Below, one piece after another: positions 9,256-19,100 of a DNA stretch of 64,000 nt. Under the pieces are notes generated by a model. That model did no database searches. It was not told the origin of the DNA and worked only from the letters and a program-made list of their open reading frames with translations. The stretch comes from Stenotrophomonas maltophilia (GTDB lineage: Bacteria > Pseudomonadota > Gammaproteobacteria > Xanthomonadales > Xanthomonadaceae). The number at the start of each line of letters is the position of its first letter. Position 1 is the stretch's first letter. The position numbers were made by a program, and so were the translations under genes. The DNA lies in assembly GCF_013464485.1 (NCBI RefSeq), contig NZ_RAUX01000029.1, positions 51,603 through 115,602 on the forward strand. Direction: 5' to 3'.

Positions 9256-10905
9256 TCAGATGTCGTTGTGGTGGTGCGGGACCCCGGTCCTGGGCAGCGG
9301 ATCGTGACCGCCGACGAAATGACGCACCACCGGTCCTCGTTCACCGCGATGCAGCCCGCGCAGCACTTCCTGGATCGCCTTGTCATCGGCGGTGATTCGT
9401 TCGTGCTGGCGCAGGTGCTCCAGCCACGACGGAGTCACGAAATACTCCAGGTGGATGCCCGGACTGGCCACATCCTCGACCACGCCCCAGACCACGGCGC
9501 CATCACGACGACGGGTCGTCCCCAACGCGCGCATCTGTGCCTGGAACGCGGCACGATCAGCATCGTCGATGCGGTACTCGATCGTGACCAGCACCGGGCC
9601 GCGGTCATTCGATACCGGCACCGACAGCTCCGGTGCCGGCCAATGCCCGGCCGGCCGCAGGTTCAGGTCTTCGGTACCGGCGATGCGCACGCGCCACACC
9701 AGCAATCCGCCGATCACCGCACCGGCGGCGGCCACCAGCAATGCCAACTCCGGTGACGTGCGTTGCGCAAGCGCGCCCCAGCTCAGGCCACCGGCCGCCA
9801 TGCCTGCGGAGAACACCATGATGTACAGCGCCAACGCGCGCGCACGTACCCATGCAGGAACCGCGGTCTGGGCAGCGATCTGCAGCGACGACAGCACGGT
9901 GATCCAGGCAAAGCCATTGACCAGCATCACCAGCGGCAACACGTACCAGCTTCGGGTCACTGCCAGCCCGACCAGGCTGAGTGCCAGCGACAGCGTGGCC
10001 AGCAGCACCAGCAGGTCACGGTCCAGCTGCGCGCGCAGCTTCGGCAGCAGCAGCGCACCGCCCACCGCGCCGATACCGATGCAGCCCAGCAGCATGCCGT
10101 ACTGCCCTGCTCCACCGTGCATCTGCCCGCGCACGACCACCGGCAGCAACGCGTTCATCGCGGCGGCGAAGAAGAAGAAACCGACCGACTTGATCAGCAC
10201 GGCCTGCAGCCGTCCAGCGCGGCTGGCGTAGCGCAGCCCCGCCTTGAGTCCGGCGCCGAAGCCTTCCGGTGGCAGGCTGGATTGCTTCGGGTCACGCTTC
10301 CAGCCCCACACCACGAACAGCATCGCGGCGAAGGTGATGGCATTGAAGCCGAATGCCCACACCGCACCCAGCTGCGCCACGATCACGCCACCAATGGCCG
10401 GGCCGATCGAACGCGCGATATTGATGCCGATCGAGTTCAGCGCCACCGCCGAGGCCAGCATCGGCGGTGGCACCAGTTCAGACACGATCGCCGCCTGCGC
10501 CGGCATCGCCATTGCCGCGCCGCAGCCCATGCAGAACGTCAGCAGCACCAGCAGCTGCGGGGTCAACAGGTCCAAGGCGGTCAGTGCCGCCATCACTGCC
10601 GCCACCAGCAGCATCCACCCCTGGGTCGCCAACAGGTACCTGCGGCGATCGACAATGTCGGCCAGCGTTCCGGCCGCCAGTGCCAGCAGCACGATCGGCA
10701 CCGTGGTGGCCGATTGCACCAGGGCCACCATCAACGGCGAACCGGTACGCTCGGCCATCACCCAGGCGGCGGCCACGTCATTGACCCAGGTGCCGATGTT
10801 GCTGGCCAGGATCGCCAGCCAGATCGAGCGGAACATCCGGATTTTCAGCGGGGACCAGGCGCCTGCGGCCTGTGCGGAAGGTTGCGACGCCGTTGCGTTC
10901 ACCAT
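9256..10905 (-). CDS. MFS exporter of the MFS_3/EntS-like group with C-terminal cytoplasmic domain
   Basis: This 549-residue protein has about 12 membrane helices (roughly 20-410), starting SPLKIRMFRSIWLAILASNIG and including the A-motif region GTLADIVDRRR. A soluble C-terminal part (about 430-549) contains PVLVTIEYRIDDADRAAFQAQMRALG. This resembles the antibiotic-biosynthesis-monooxygenase-like ferredoxin fold attached to many MFS_3 proteins. The substrate is unknown; relatives export siderophores and small metabolites. Start 10905 is chosen because GGAG lies seven bases upstream; an ATG at 10911 is too close to it. The gene overlaps the porin gene by a few bases and is last in the operon. 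Confidence 0.8.
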   Translation of the reverse strand: MVNATASQPSAQAAGAWSPLKIRMFRSIWLAILASNIGTWVNDVAAAWVMAERTGSPLMVALVQSATTVPIVLLALAAGTLADIVDRRRYLLATQGWMLLVAAVMAALTALDLLTPQLLVLLTFCMGCGAAMAMPAQAAIVSELVPPPMLASAVALNSIGINIARSIGPAIGGVIVAQLGAVWAFGFNAITFAAMLFVVWGWKRDPKQSSLPPEGFGAGLKAGLRYASRAGRLQAVLIKSVGFFFFAAAMNALLPVVVRGQMHGGAGQYGMLLGCIGIGAVGGALLLPKLRAQLDRDLLVLLATLSLALSLVGLAVTRSWYVLPLVMLVNGFAWITVLSSLQIAAQTAVPAWVRARALALYIMVFSAGMAAGGLSWGALAQRTSPELALLVAAAGAVIGGLLVWRVRIAGTEDLNLRPAGHWPAPELSVPVSNDRGPVLVTIEYRIDDADRAAFQAQMRALGTTRRRDGAVVWGVVEDVASPGIHLEYFVTPSWLEHLRQHERITADDKAIQEVLRGLHRGERGPVVRHFVGGHDPLPRTGVPHHHNDI

Positions 10906-12182
10906 TGCCATGCTCCAACGATCGAGGCGAACAACGTGTCCTGGCCTCCGGCCTGCTTCAGCGCAGGACCGGCGTCGACCCAGGCCAGCTGCAGCTGCCA
11001 TTGCCAGTGTTCGCTGGCCTGCCAGCGGGTTTCGGATTTGTACTGATTACCGATGCGGCGCGCGCCACCGGCGCTGCCCGGCAAGGCCACCAGCGGTGCC
11101 GGCGTGGTGTAGACCGCATCGGCGCGACGATGCTTCCAGGCCATCTGTACGCCCAGCTCCGTCGTCACCGCGTCGTGCAGGCGCAGGCCGAGGGTCGGCT
11201 GCAGATCCATCAGGTTGGCCGGTACCAGCAGGCTGGCTTCGCTGAAGTAGGCCGATTTGGGAAACAGCGCATTGAACGTTCCCAGCCGCCCATCGCGAAG
11301 ATTGCCATCACCGCTGGCGATGTCGGCCTTCAGTCCCAATCGAGGTTGCAGTGGCAGTCCGCTCCAGCGCCAACCCGTATCGGTGGCCAGTGTCCACGCG
11401 CGGATGTCGAGGTCGCCGACAAGTGTGCGCAACTCACCGCCCTGCGCGACCAGCTCGCTGTTCCAGTCCAGTGCACCGCTCTGGCCGAACCAGCGCGCAC
11501 CCACGGTCTGCCGGCGCTCGGTGCCGCTGCCTGCTGCGAAACGCGCATCTTCGCGGCGATAGTCCAGCAGGTACAGATCCCACTGCGCGGGCCTCTGGCC
11601 ACGCGCCGTGGTGGCATAGGCACCCCACAGGTGCGCCCCGGACTCAGCGCGGTCATCGAAAGCACCCGGCCGGTTCTGCACCGGCCGCAGCGCCATCAGA
11701 TCCAGCGTGCCCAGCCGCCCCTTCCAGCCCGCGCGCGCGCCGTCGAACGCCAGCCGGATGTTCGGCCCGTCGCGCACAGACAGCAGGCGCGAGCTCCCGT
11801 AGCCCGCCTCCTGCCGGCCCAGCTGCAGGTGGATGCCACCGCGCTGCCAGCGCCAATAGGCCTGCTGTACGTCCAGTGCACTGCGGTCGGTTCTGCCCGG
11901 TCCGCCTGCCTTGCCATTCTCAGCGTGCACACCCAGCTGCAGCTTCGCCTGCCAGTTCCCCTCTGCATAGGTGGCCGAGGCCAGTGCACGCAGCAGACCG
12001 TAGCCATCCTCGCTGCCACCGATGCCGAAGCGGGTCGGGTCGTAGTACATCCCACGCACGCGCAGCGACGCGTCCCACTGCAGCTGGCCGTCGCCAACCT
12101 CATTGCAGACGCCGCTGTCGCAGGCGAGCGCCACTGACGGCGCCGCCAGCAGTGCCAGATTCAGAACGCGAAGCACGAGCAT
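10899..12182 (-). CDS. Outer-membrane porin of the alginate-export family
   Basis: This 427-residue protein begins with a signal peptide (LNLALLAAPSVALA) followed by CDSGVCNEVGDGQLQWDASLRVRG. Alternating aromatic and charged strands follow throughout (for example GLHLQLGRQEAGYGSSRLL-like segments) and it ends with a terminal aromatic (AWQW), as expected for an outer-membrane beta barrel. The LGRQEAGYGSSRLLSVRDGPN block is typical of alginate-export-type porins (PF13372 as I know it). Actual alginate transport is not implied. It overlaps the amidohydrolase gene at its start and the MFS gene at its end, so an exported-enzyme/porin/exporter unit is suggested. Confidence 0.76.
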   Translation of the reverse strand: MLVLRVLNLALLAAPSVALACDSGVCNEVGDGQLQWDASLRVRGMYYDPTRFGIGGSEDGYGLLRALASATYAEGNWQAKLQLGVHAENGKAGGPGRTDRSALDVQQAYWRWQRGGIHLQLGRQEAGYGSSRLLSVRDGPNIRLAFDGARAGWKGRLGTLDLMALRPVQNRPGAFDDRAESGAHLWGAYATTARGQRPAQWDLYLLDYRREDARFAAGSGTERRQTVGARWFGQSGALDWNSELVAQGGELRTLVGDLDIRAWTLATDTGWRWSGLPLQPRLGLKADIASGDGNLRDGRLGTFNALFPKSAYFSEASLLVPANLMDLQPTLGLRLHDAVTTELGVQMAWKHRRADAVYTTPAPLVALPGSAGGARRIGNQYKSETRWQASEHWQWQLQLAWVDAGPALKQAGGQDTLFASIVGAWQW

Positions 12183-14131
12183 CCCATTGCGCCCCAGAAC
12201 GCGGTCAGGTCGTCGGTCGGTGCCGCATGCTGTGCGGCGTGCCCGTGCGCACCATGCGTGCTGCAGGCCACGCCATGGTGATGGCGATGGGCGGCGGCCA
12301 ACCCGGTGGCGGCACCGCCGACGTGGTAGCCACCGAACCGGTTGACCGGCGACCAGTCCGGCATCGCCGGCGGCAGCTGCGGCGCGAGCCCTGCATAGTC
12401 GGCATCTGCATGCACGATGCGTCCACCGACCACGGTCAGCACGCTGGTGATGTCGGCGATCTGCGCGTCATCCACGCGGAAGAAGTCGGCCGAGAGCAGG
12501 ATGAAGTCTGCCAGCTGACCGGCTTTCAGGGTGCCCTTCACCGCCTCGTCGCCGGAGAACCAGGCGCTGCCCTGGGTCCACAGGCGCAGCGCCTGCTCGC
12601 GTTCAAGCAGGTTCTCATCGCCATACAGGGCCAGGCCGCCCACGGTGCGTCCGGTCACCAGCCAGGACAACGCCACCCAGGGGTTGTAGCTGGCCACGCG
12701 GGTGGCGTCGGTACCGGCACCGACCGGCACGCCTTCGGCCAGCATGCGCTTGACCGGCGGCGTATGCCGCGCGGCCTGCACGCCGTAGCGCTCGACGAAG
12801 GCTTCGCCCTGATAGGCCATGCGATGCTGCACGGCGATGCCGCCACCCAGCGCACGGATGCGCTCGATGTTGCGCGGGGTAATGGTTTCGGCGTGATCGA
12901 TGAACCAGTGCAGGCCATCGAACGGCACCTCGCGGTTGACCTGTTCGTACACATCGAGGATGCGGGTGATGCTCTCGTCGTACGTCGCATGGATGCGGAA
13001 CGGCCAACGCTTCTCGACCAGCAGCTTCACCACATCGTGCAGTTCCGGCTCCAGCTCCGGCGGCAGTTCCGGGCGCGGCTCGTTGAACAACTCGAAGTCG
13101 GCCGCGGAGAACACCAGCATCTCGCCGGCACCGTTGTGGCGCAGCAGGTCATCACCCTGCCGCGGCTGCAGCATCTCGCTCCATCCGCGGAAGTCATCCA
13201 CTTCCTTGCCCTTGTTCTGGGTGAACAGGTTGTAGGCGATGCGCACCGTCAGCTGGTCATCGCGATGCAGCTGCTCGATGACCTGGTAGTCCTCGGGATA
13301 GTTCTGGAAACCGCCGCCGGCGTCGATCACCGAGGTGATGCCGAGCCGGTTCAGTTCGCGCATGAAGTGGCGCGTCGAGTTCGCCTGGTACTCGATCGGC
13401 AGGCGCGGGCCCTTGGCCAGCGTGGCGTACAGGATCAGCGCATTGGGTTTGGCCAGCAGCAGCCCGGTCGGGTTGCCCAGCGAATCACGCACGATCTGCC
13501 CGCCCGGCGGATCCGGCGTGTCCTTGGTGTAGCCACAGGCCCGCAGTGCGGCGCGGTTGAGCAGCGCGCGGTCGTACAGGTGCAGCAGGAACACCGGCGT
13601 ATCCGGTGCGATGTCGTTGAGCTCCTGCAGGGTCGGCAGGCGCTTTTCATTGAACTGCGCGGCAGTGAAGCCACCAACCACGCGCACCCACTGCGGCGCT
13701 GGCGTGCGATCGACCTGGGCCTTCAGCATCGCCATCGCATCGGCGAGCGAGCGCAGGCCATCCCAGCGCAGTTCCAGGTTGTAGTTCAGACCACCGCGGA
13801 TCAGATGGGTATGGCTGTCGTTGAGACCCGGCAACAGGCGCCGGCCCTGCGCGTCGATCAGGGTCGCTTCGTTGCCCCAGCCACGCATGATCTCCTCGTC
13901 GCTGCCGACGGCAACGATGCGCCCTTCCTGCACGACCAGCGCCTGTGCATGCGGCTGCTGTGGGTCGAGGGTGGTGATGCGGGCATTGCGGATGACCAGC
14001 GTGCTCATGCGACGCTCCTTGGAAGTGGAATCGAGTGCGGCACCGGCACGGCCCGCCAGGCCCAGCGCCAGCGCGGCGCTACCGGCCAGCACGACGTTGC
14101 GGCGGCCGTGATCGAGTGGATCGTGACTCAT
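12161..14131 (-). CDS. Tat-exported amidohydrolase (amidohydrolase_3/YtcJ type) with His-rich tail
   Basis: The 656-residue product has a possible Tat signal (RRNVVLAGSAALALGLAGRAGA, about 10-31). The metal-dependent hydrolase domain that follows has NDSHTH, HWFIDHAE and GAGTDATR as ligand motifs. The C-terminus is unusual: HRHHHGVACSTHGAHGH, then a Cys pair near the end. The start at 14131 overlaps the DoxX stop (ATGA) and has GGGAG upstream. A second in-frame ATG at 14008 has an excellent AAGGAG and would give a 615-residue cytoplasmic form. Substrate unknown; relatives act on amides and N-acyl compounds. An open frame running to 14620 crosses the DoxX gene and is rejected. Confidence 0.82.
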   Translation of the reverse strand: MSHDPLDHGRRNVVLAGSAALALGLAGRAGAALDSTSKERRMSTLVIRNARITTLDPQQPHAQALVVQEGRIVAVGSDEEIMRGWGNEATLIDAQGRRLLPGLNDSHTHLIRGGLNYNLELRWDGLRSLADAMAMLKAQVDRTPAPQWVRVVGGFTAAQFNEKRLPTLQELNDIAPDTPVFLLHLYDRALLNRAALRACGYTKDTPDPPGGQIVRDSLGNPTGLLLAKPNALILYATLAKGPRLPIEYQANSTRHFMRELNRLGITSVIDAGGGFQNYPEDYQVIEQLHRDDQLTVRIAYNLFTQNKGKEVDDFRGWSEMLQPRQGDDLLRHNGAGEMLVFSAADFELFNEPRPELPPELEPELHDVVKLLVEKRWPFRIHATYDESITRILDVYEQVNREVPFDGLHWFIDHAETITPRNIERIRALGGGIAVQHRMAYQGEAFVERYGVQAARHTPPVKRMLAEGVPVGAGTDATRVASYNPWVALSWLVTGRTVGGLALYGDENLLEREQALRLWTQGSAWFSGDEAVKGTLKAGQLADFILLSADFFRVDDAQIADITSVLTVVGGRIVHADADYAGLAPQLPPAMPDWSPVNRFGGYHVGGAATGLAAAHRHHHGVACSTHGAHGHAAQHAAPTDDLTAFWGAMGCSCFAF

Positions 14132-14553
14132 GCGAGATCTCCCGGAAAACGTTGACCATCCAGCGCCCAGGCGCCTGGCCCGGCCAGCACGAGGGCCAGC
14201 AGTACTGCCGTCCACATCAACGGGTACTCCATGCCGCCGCGCATCCAGAACCAGCCCCTGGGCAGGGCCAACAGGACGGTGAAGCCGATGAAGGCCGCCG
14301 CCGCAAGCGCGGCAATGCGGGTCTGCCAGCCCAGCAGCACGCCCAGCCCGGACAGCACCTGCAGCAGTGCAAGCAACAGCGGCAGCGGCGTCATCGCGGG
14401 CAGACCGAAGCCGCGCAGCTCGACGGCGAATCCGGCCAGCCCGGGGCCACCGAACCAGCCGAACAGCTTGCCCAGCGCATGCGGCAGCAGGAAGCCTCCT
14501 GCCGCCACGCGCAGCATCAGCAGGGCCAGGTCGAGGCCATGGCCAGCCAGCAT
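14128..14553 (-). CDS. DoxX-family membrane protein
   Basis: This 141-residue protein has four hydrophobic helices and the DoxX-type opening LLMLRVAAGGFLLPHALGKLFGWFGGPG. DoxX-like proteins are small inner-membrane proteins whose role in most bacteria is unclear; some are linked to thiosulfate or quinone redox chemistry. The gene lies two bases after the isochorismatase-like gene and overlaps the amidohydrolase ATG, so translation is coupled. Confidence 0.83.
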   Translation of the reverse strand: MLAGHGLDLALLMLRVAAGGFLLPHALGKLFGWFGGPGLAGFAVELRGFGLPAMTPLPLLLALLQVLSGLGVLLGWQTRIAALAAAAFIGFTVLLALPRGWFWMRGGMEYPLMWTAVLLALVLAGPGAWALDGQRFPGDLA

Positions 14554-14555
14554 GC

Positions 14556-15212
14556 TCAGTGCCCGCCTTCCTGCGCGCCGAACATGCGCTTGGCGTACTG
14601 GATGCCGATGCCATAGCCACCGGCGTGGTCGCGGGCGATGCCGGTGGTCAGGTCGTAGGTCTCGCCACGCGCCCAGTCACGCTGCAGCTCAAGCAGGTAC
14701 TGCACGCTGGTCATCGGTACCGCACCGGCCTGCACCATGCGGGTGATCGCACGCTCGTGCGCTTCTTCGCTGACATCGCCGCAGGCATCGGTGATCACAT
14801 GTACCTCGAAGCCCTGCGCCAGTGCCGACAGCGCTGGGCCGACGATGCAGACGCTGGTCCACAGGCCGGCAAGGACCAGGCGACGCTTGCCGATGCGGTT
14901 GATCTCATCGATCACCGGCTGGTCTTCCCAGGTGTTCATCGAGGTGCGGTCGAACACCGTCTGGCCCGGGAAGATCTCCGGCAGTTCCGGGAACATCGGG
15001 CCGGAGAACGACGCTTCGGCGACGGTGGTCAGCAGCACCGGCACGTTGAAGCCCTTGGCGCCCTTGCTGATCAACGACACGTTGTTGCGCAGCGCGGAGA
15101 TATCGATGGTGTGGGTGGCGAATGCCATCTGCGACTGGAAGTCGATCAGCACCAGGGCATGGTCGGTGGGCGACAACAGGGCCGGGGCGGGCGTGGCGGT
15201 GGCAAGGCTCAT
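14556..15212 (-). CDS. Isochorismatase-family cysteine hydrolase (YcaC-like)
   Basis: This 218-residue protein has the isochorismatase fold signature: Asp24 in ALVLIDFQ, and the nucleophile Cys122 in LAGLWTSVCIVGPA. The segment FDRTSMNTWED replaces the usual Lys region with Arg, as in YcaC-type members. No signal peptide is present. Likely substrates are small amides; a role linked to the downstream amidohydrolase is inferred from operon structure only. Its ATG overlaps the AraC stop (ATGA). Confidence 0.82.
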   Translation of the reverse strand: MSLATATPAPALLSPTDHALVLIDFQSQMAFATHTIDISALRNNVSLISKGAKGFNVPVLLTTVAEASFSGPMFPELPEIFPGQTVFDRTSMNTWEDQPVIDEINRIGKRRLVLAGLWTSVCIVGPALSALAQGFEVHVITDACGDVSEEAHERAITRMVQAGAVPMTSVQYLLELQRDWARGETYDLTTGIARDHAGGYGIGIQYAKRMFGAQEGGH

Positions 15213-15652
15213 GGTTGGACTCCGTTGGAAACACGATCAGGGGGAAGCAACAGGGCCGCATCGCCGGCCAGGTACTGGCCGGGGCTGCAGCCGGTCTCGG
15301 CGCGGAAGCTGCGGACGAAATGGCTCTGGTCGAAGAAGCCCAGCTGCTGCGCCAGGCAGGACATCGGCAGCTGCGCGACCGGCAACAACTGGCGCGCACG
15401 TTCGATGCGGCGACGGCGCACGTAGCGCAGCGGGCTGGCGCCGGTACCGGTCCGGAACAGGCGCACCAGATGGAAGCGGCTCACACAGGCGGCGGCCGCC
15501 AGCTCGGTCACCCGCAGCGGCTGCGACAGGTGCTCATCGACATAGCGCAGAGCGCGCTGCAACGCGGCGGCCTGCTGCGGTGCCAGCGGCATGGCGGGCG
15601 GATCAGGCGGAAAAACAGTGGCCATGCGGGACGCCGCGAAGGGGTGGCCCAT
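15209..15652 (-). CDS. Short AraC-family regulator
   Basis: This 147-residue protein is essentially a lone AraC DNA-binding domain: LRYVDEHLSQPLRVTELAAAACVSRFHLVRLF, then the second helix-turn-helix in LAQQLGFFDQSHFVRSFRAETGCSPGQYL. No separate ligand-binding domain fits in the 30 N-terminal residues. It heads the minus-strand operon of hydrolase, DoxX, amidohydrolase, porin and exporter, and is likely their local regulator. Alternative starts at 15625 and 15592 are possible. Confidence 0.83.
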   Translation of the reverse strand: MGHPFAASRMATVFPPDPPAMPLAPQQAAALQRALRYVDEHLSQPLRVTELAAAACVSRFHLVRLFRTGTGASPLRYVRRRRIERARQLLPVAQLPMSCLAQQLGFFDQSHFVRSFRAETGCSPGQYLAGDAALLLPPDRVSNGVQP

Positions 15653-15678
15653 GGTGCGTGGCTCCTGCGCGATGCCCT

Positions 15679-15717
15679 ACCCCCGTCGGTCGGGCCCGGC
15701 ACCTACCCGAATGGGGG
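15679..15717. promoter_or_regulatory. Putative regulator sites: CTACCC...GGG dyads upstream of the AraC operon
   Basis: CTACCCCCGTCGGTCGGG (15679-15695) and CTACCCGAATGGGGG (15703-15717) lie just upstream of the AraC gene. A similar CTACCCCGTTCGGGT (16090-16104) lies before the sensor-kinase gene. NarL-type regulators are known to favour TAC-C-rich heptamers, and the neighbouring response regulator is of that type. The link is inferred. Confidence 0.3.
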
Positions 15718-16035
15718 AGGCCGACGTCCGAGCAGGCGACGTCCGAACAGGCGCGCATCCACGGAATACGCCCCCGGCCCCACCATCAGCAGTGCCAGCG
15801 GCAGCACCGCCTGCGGCCACGGCGCCTGCTGCGCGAACAGGCCCACGGCCGCCGTCAGCGCCGCCAGCGGCGTCACTGCGCCCGCCACCAGCATTGGCAC
15901 CGCCAGCAGGTACAGCGTCGACCACCCGCCCACGTGCGTGCCGGGCATGCACAGCGCGGCAGCCAGGCACAGCCGCAGCCACAGCAGGCCGATGCCCGGA
16001 CCGCGATCAGGGAACATCACGAACAGCCGCTGCAT
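15703..16035 (-). CDS. Small DoxX-like membrane protein
   Basis: This 110-residue protein has about four hydrophobic segments (LLWLRLCLAAALCM, LYLLAVPMLVAGAV, LAALTAAVGLFA, AVLPLALLMVGPGAYSVDARLFG). The closing GPGAYSVDARLFG resembles the GPGAWALDG end of the DoxX protein at 14128-14553, so it is probably a divergent DoxX-like protein. It lies about 50 bases upstream of the AraC gene on the same strand and may share its transcript. Function unknown. Confidence 0.58.
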   Translation of the reverse strand: MQRLFVMFPDRGPGIGLLWLRLCLAAALCMPGTHVGGWSTLYLLAVPMLVAGAVTPLAALTAAVGLFAQQAPWPQAVLPLALLMVGPGAYSVDARLFGRRLLGRRPPPFG

Positions 16036-16089
16036 TGGCCGGCTCCAGAGGACATGCCGGCGTCATAGCCGACGCCGTTGCCCACTGCC

Positions 16090-16104
16090 TACCCCGTTCG
16101 GGTC
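16090..16104 (+). promoter_or_regulatory. Putative regulator dyad before the sensor-kinase gene
   Basis: CTACCCCGTTCGGGT forms an ACCC/GGGT dyad about 30 bases before the sensor-kinase start, and resembles the two sites upstream of the AraC operon. This could mark autoregulation by the adjacent NarL-type regulator. The evidence is motif recurrence only. Confidence 0.3.
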
Positions 16105-16131
16105 ACCCCGGACTGCCCCGCACCTGCCAGA

Positions 16132-19100
16132 ATGCGCGCCATGCGTGGCTGCCCCTTCCCGTTCCTGCGTCGCCTGCCGACGCTGCTGACGTGCCTGCTG
16201 TTGTTGACCGCCCTGCCCGCCTTCGCCGTGCAGCACCCGGTGGTGAGCAGCGGCCTGCCGGGCTATGAGCACACGGCGTGGCGTGTCGGCCAGGGCGCGC
16301 CCGGCGACATCTGGGACATCGCCCAGGATCGCGATGGCATGCTGTGGTTGGCCACGGGCTCCGGCCTGTACCGGTTCGATGGGCGCCGCTTCGAACGGCA
16401 GGCAGCACCTGCGGGCAGCAGCTTCCCCTCCACCAACATGGTCACTCTGGCGCTCGGGCGCGATGATGCCTTGTGGATCGGCTACTTCCAGGCCGGCATC
16501 AGCCAGCTCACGCGCGGCCAGCTGTCCAACTACGGCCGCGCTCAGGGGGTCCCCGTCGGCGTGGTGCCGCACTTCAGCCAGGACTCTGAGGGCCGGCTGT
16601 GGGCGGCGATCAACGGCGGGCTGCGCCGGTTCGATGGCCAACGCTGGCAACCGCTGCCAGCCGCGACCGGACTGCCCGGGCACCGCGTGCAATGGGTGCT
16701 GCATGACCGCCATGGCACCTTCTGGGTGCTGGCCGATCTGAAGATCTGGATGCGGGAACCGGGCCAGCCAACGTTCAAGAACACCGGCATCGCCGTTTCG
16801 CAGATGGCGACACTGGTGGAGAGTCCGCAGGGCGAGGTGTGGCTGGCCGACCGTGTGCGCGGCACATCGCCGCTGGCCAATGCCCATGGACTACTGGCCG
16901 AAAGCGAGCGTGAGGCACGACGCCTGCCGGACCTGGTCGCCGCGCGCCTGCAGTTCACCGCCGACGGCGCACTGTGGGCCACGATGAGTCCGCACGGCGG
17001 CGTTGCAAGGGTCACCTTCGAGGGGACCCGTGCCGTACGCATGGAGCGTTTCGACTCGCCGCACGGGCTGACGGCTACGTCGGCCGTGCCGATCATCGTC
17101 GATCGCGAAGGCAATCTGTGGGTCGGCACCAATCTCGGCCTAAACCGGTTCCGGGCGCGCAGCGTACACACTCTGGCAGTCGGCCCGAGCGATCCCTACC
17201 GCTCGCTGGTGCGCGCCAGCGACGGCCGTGCCTATGGCTACGGTGAAGACCTCAAGCCGTACGATCTGCGCCGCACTGTGCTGGAAGGCAGCGCCATGCA
17301 GCTCCAGGCCGCTGCAAGGCAGGCGCCCACGCCGATCTGGCAATTCGATTGGATCAACCTCGCGCGCACCCTCCAGGGCCGCACCACGCTGATTCCGCTG
17401 CCCGCACCGTTCACCGGGCAGCCCCTGCACGCACTGCTGTTTCCCGATGATGCGCAGGCTTGGGTGTGTTCCGGCGAACGCGGTGTTCTGCATTACAGGC
17501 AGAGCCGATGGCAGCGTGAATCCCGCCTGCCCGAGCAGGCCTGTTCCGCGCTGGCATTGGACCGCAGCGGCCAACTGCTGCTTGGTTATGCCGATGGCCG
17601 GGTGCGCCGCATGGGAACCACGGCCATCGACAGCTTTGGTACCGCACAGGGCCTGTCGGTCGGACCGGTGACCGCCATGCTGCACCACCAGGACCTGCTG
17701 CTGGTCGCCGGTGAAGCCGGGCTGGCCGCTCGCATCGACGAGGGACGTTTCACCGCGGTACGCACCGATATGGCTGGGGTGCTCGAAGGCATCACCGGCA
17801 TGGTCGCCGATGCGCACGGGCACCTGTGGCTGAATGGAAGCCGTGGCCTGGTAAGGCTGGAAAGCAGCCTGCTGCGCCACGCGCTGCGCTCGGGATCGCA
17901 GGTAGCGCCGCGCCTGTTCGATGCCGTGGACGGCATGCCGGGCATCGCCCTGCAGAGCGGGCCGATCTCCACGGCTGTCCTGGCCGACGATGGCCTTTTG
18001 TGGCTGGCCACCAACCAGGGCCTGGCCTGGCTGGACACCCACCGTTCGCACGTCAATGCGATGGCTCCCAGCGTCCGTATCGGCGACGTTCTGTATGGCA
18101 GCGAGCAGGAGCCGCTGCGCGATGGCCTGCGCCTTCCGGCCGGCACCAGCCAGTTGCAGATCGATTATGTGGCATTGTCGCTGGCGCGGCCGGAGCGCAA
18201 CCGCTACCGCTATCGCCTGTCCGGCGTGGACGAGGGCTGGCAGGAGGCTGGCAGCAGCACGCGTGCCTATTACACCAACCTGGCACCGGGCAACTACCGG
18301 TTCGAGGTGGAAGCGGCCAACGAGGACGGCATCTGGAGCACCGCGCCCGCCAGCCGCAGCTTCCGCATCGCCCCCACCTTCATGCAGACCGTGTGGTTCA
18401 AGTTGCTGTGTGCGGCCGCCGTGCTCGTGCTGCTGGTGATGGCCGTGCGCATCCGCAGTGGCCAGCTGGCGGCACTGTTCCGTGCCCGCCTGCAGGAGCG
18501 CCACGGCGAACGCGAGCGCATTGCCCGCGATCTGCACGACACGCTGCTGCAGGGCAGCCAGGGCCTGATCCTGCGCCTGCACGCGATCAGCCAGTCACCG
18601 CAGACCCCGGCGCCGATACGCAGCCAGCTGGAGTCGGCGATGCAGCTGGCAGAACGCAACCTGGCCGAAGGCCGCGAGCGCGTCAACGCATTGCGTGACG
18701 GTCCTTTCGCTGGCCGCGACCTCGCTTCGGCACTGGCCGACGTGCATGCCGAGTACGCCGGGCATGGCACCAACCCACTGCGCTTGACCGTGGAAGGTGC
18801 GACGCCTCCACTGCAGGCCGACGCCGCTGAAGAGGTATTCCTGATCGGTCGCGAGGCGATCCGCAACGCGTTGCGCCATGCCAGCGCGAGCGCTATCGAG
18901 GTGGAGCTTTCCTACGGCACGCGATGCTTCCTGCTGCACGTGCGCGACGACGGCGTCGGCATCGCAGACGAGAATGCCGGCCATGGTCACTGGGGCCTGC
19001 AGGGCATGCGTGAACGCGCGCAGCGCCTCGGTGCGGAACTGCAGCTGTGGACCCGCGCCGGGCTGGGGACCGAAGTCGCGCTGGCGGTTCCCGCCCGGCG

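Noticed and set aside
11351-14155. A 934-codon + strand frame opposite the porin and amidohydrolase genes
   Set aside because: It spans parts of two real genes on the other strand and gives His/Arg/Gln-rich sequence without motifs.
14008-14620. Extension of the amidohydrolase frame up to 14620 (819 residues)
   Set aside because: The extra part lies over the DoxX gene in another frame. The ATGA overlap at 14131 and its ribosome-binding site mark the real start.
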